Shown piece by piece: positions 7,324 through 8,072 of a stretch of 8,072 bases of DNA (position 1 is the stretch's first letter; each line of letters starts with the position of its first letter). Both the position numbers and the translations under genes were made by a program. Below the pieces are notes generated by a model. It saw only the letters and a list, made by a program, of their open reading frames with translations. It ran no database searches and was not told the origin of the DNA. Origin of the DNA: Porphyromonadaceae bacterium (GTDB taxonomy: Bacteria > Bacteroidota > Bacteroidia > Bacteroidales > CAMTPD01); NCBI GenBank assembly GCA_003447595.1, contig DLYT01000035.1:1-8072 (forward strand). Direction: 5' to 3'.

Positions 7324-7361
7324 AATAAGCAACAATTACCCCTCAAAAGCAGTGCAATTTA

Positions 7362-8072
7362 TCATTGTTTGCAAAAAACAATAAGCACTGACAATAGAAC
7401 AGCAAAAAGAAATACCATTTTGGCCGTTGAAGCCAACACTGCATTAAGGGCTTTCCCCTCAAGCGAAGTTAGTTTGCGGTATACCAGGATAAATAAGGCA
7501 ATCCAGATAAAGGCCAGCGAGTAAGCCAAAATCGCATACACATCATAAAGTTCGGTAACTGCGATGAAAAACAACATACCAGCCAATGCATTGAAGATAT
7601 AGAAAGCAAGTCCGAATGCCTTTCCGTACTTCACAATGGTGGTTTGCTTGTTGCTCAACTTATCTGCATCATAATCGCGGTAGTTATTCACAACAAGGAT
7701 GTTGATGGCAACAAAGCCCAATCCCAATCCGGCTAATAGAGCTCCGACTGTAAACGTATTGGCTTGCACATAATAGGTAAACACCACCGGAACAACACCA
7801 TAGAACAACAAAACACAGACATCTCCCAACCCATGATAAGCCAACGGATAAGGTCCCGCAGAGTAAGCCAGTGCAAACACGGCAATAGCCAGACCTACAA
7901 ATATGAGTTCCCAGCCTCCATACTGAATCAAGAAAAGACCTACAATACATGACAAGCCCAATGAAATAAGGGTTGCAATAAGCATCGACTTTGGCTTTAC
8001 CCAACCTAAGGCAACTGCCCTATCCGGCCCCAAACGGTCTTCGCGATCGGCTCCTTTCTTATGGTCGAAATA
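7362..8072 (-). CDS. menA: 1,4-dihydroxy-2-naphthoate polyprenyltransferase MenA (5' end cut by the window edge)
   Basis: The visible part is 236 residues and stays open to the right edge, reading YFDHKKGADREDRLGPD at its start. A TTG at 8033 is therefore internal, not the start codon, and about 60-75 N-terminal residues are missing. MenA attaches the polyprenyl chain to dihydroxynaphthoate in the inner membrane, giving demethylmenaquinone. The first aspartate-rich motif is partly present (DHKKGAD, normally preceded by ND). The second is complete as NNYRDYDADKLSNKQT. Between them lies the MenA-typical YSAGPYPLAYHGLGDVCV, which separates it from UbiA and other prenyltransferases. About six hydrophobic helices follow the first motif. 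The gene ends with tandem stops (TGA TAA). No hairpin terminator is evident in the 124 bp before dcp, so some read-through is possible. Menaquinone as main quinone fits an anaerobe of this phylum. Confidence 0.93.
   Translation of the reverse strand, partial: YFDHKKGADREDRLGPDRAVALGWVKPKSMLIATLISLGLSCIVGLFLIQYGGWELIFVGLAIAVFALAYSAGPYPLAYHGLGDVCVLLFYGVVPVVFTYYVQANTFTVGALLAGLGLGFVAINILVVNNYRDYDADKLSNKQTTIVKYGKAFGLAFYIFNALAGMLFFIAVTELYDVYAILAYSLAFIWIALFILVYRKLTSLEGKALNAVLASTAKMVFLFAVLLSVLIVFCKQ

Noticed and set aside
7349..7361. CAAT...ATTG repeat after the menA stop as a terminator
   Set aside because: The arms are only four A/T-rich bases and no U-run follows.
7362..8033. Treating the TTG at 8033 as the start of a 223-residue menA
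   Set aside because: The frame continues upstream without a stop and encodes the conserved YFDHKKGAD part of the first prenyltransferase motif, so the gene runs off the right edge.
1..8072. A previously undescribed system such as a defence island, mobile element or biosynthetic cluster
   Set aside because: All six genes belong to well-known housekeeping or envelope families. No transposase, integrase, toxin-antitoxin pair, repeat array or unexplained gap over 300 bp is present.

Overview
The window looks like ordinary chromosome from a member of the Bacteroidota, most likely Bacteroidales. Three things suggest this: two upstream regions carry a perfect Bacteroides-type -7 element (TAnnTTTG), starts lack clear Shine-Dalgarno sequences, and the proteins read as typical Bacteroidales versions of their families. 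I cannot name a genus. I see no RNA gene, insertion sequence, CRISPR array, phage gene or integration signature.

Layout from left to right. A Na+/H+ antiporter of the NhaD type lies on the minus strand and runs off the left edge, so its C-terminus is missing. A 166-bp divergent gap separates it from a plus-strand gene for a five-helix membrane protein with an LtaS/sulfatase-like catalytic domain (1378-3333). That gene converges on uppP (3405-4208, minus) across a strong bidirectional terminator. Directly upstream of uppP, 27 bp away and co-oriented, is a PAP2-family phosphatase (4236-4928); the two form an apparent operon with a recognisable -7 element. A strong intrinsic terminator then closes the dcp gene (5129-7237, minus), which encodes an M3 zinc peptidase with a lipoprotein signal. 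A 124-bp gap with another perfect -7 element and a dyad symmetry separates dcp from menA (7362 to beyond 8072, minus), whose N-terminus is cut by the right edge.

Functionally the middle of the window is about the envelope. UppP, and possibly the PAP2 protein, remove phosphate from undecaprenyl diphosphate or related lipid phosphates. The LtaS-like enzyme probably transfers a phospho-headgroup on the outer face of the inner membrane. MenA makes demethylmenaquinone for anaerobic respiration, NhaD exchanges Na+ for H+, and Dcp trims dipeptides from peptides outside the cytoplasm. Apart from the uppP-PAP2 pair, nothing in the sequence ties these genes into one pathway. I did not find a convincing undescribed system; the findings are modest points within familiar families and in regulatory DNA.
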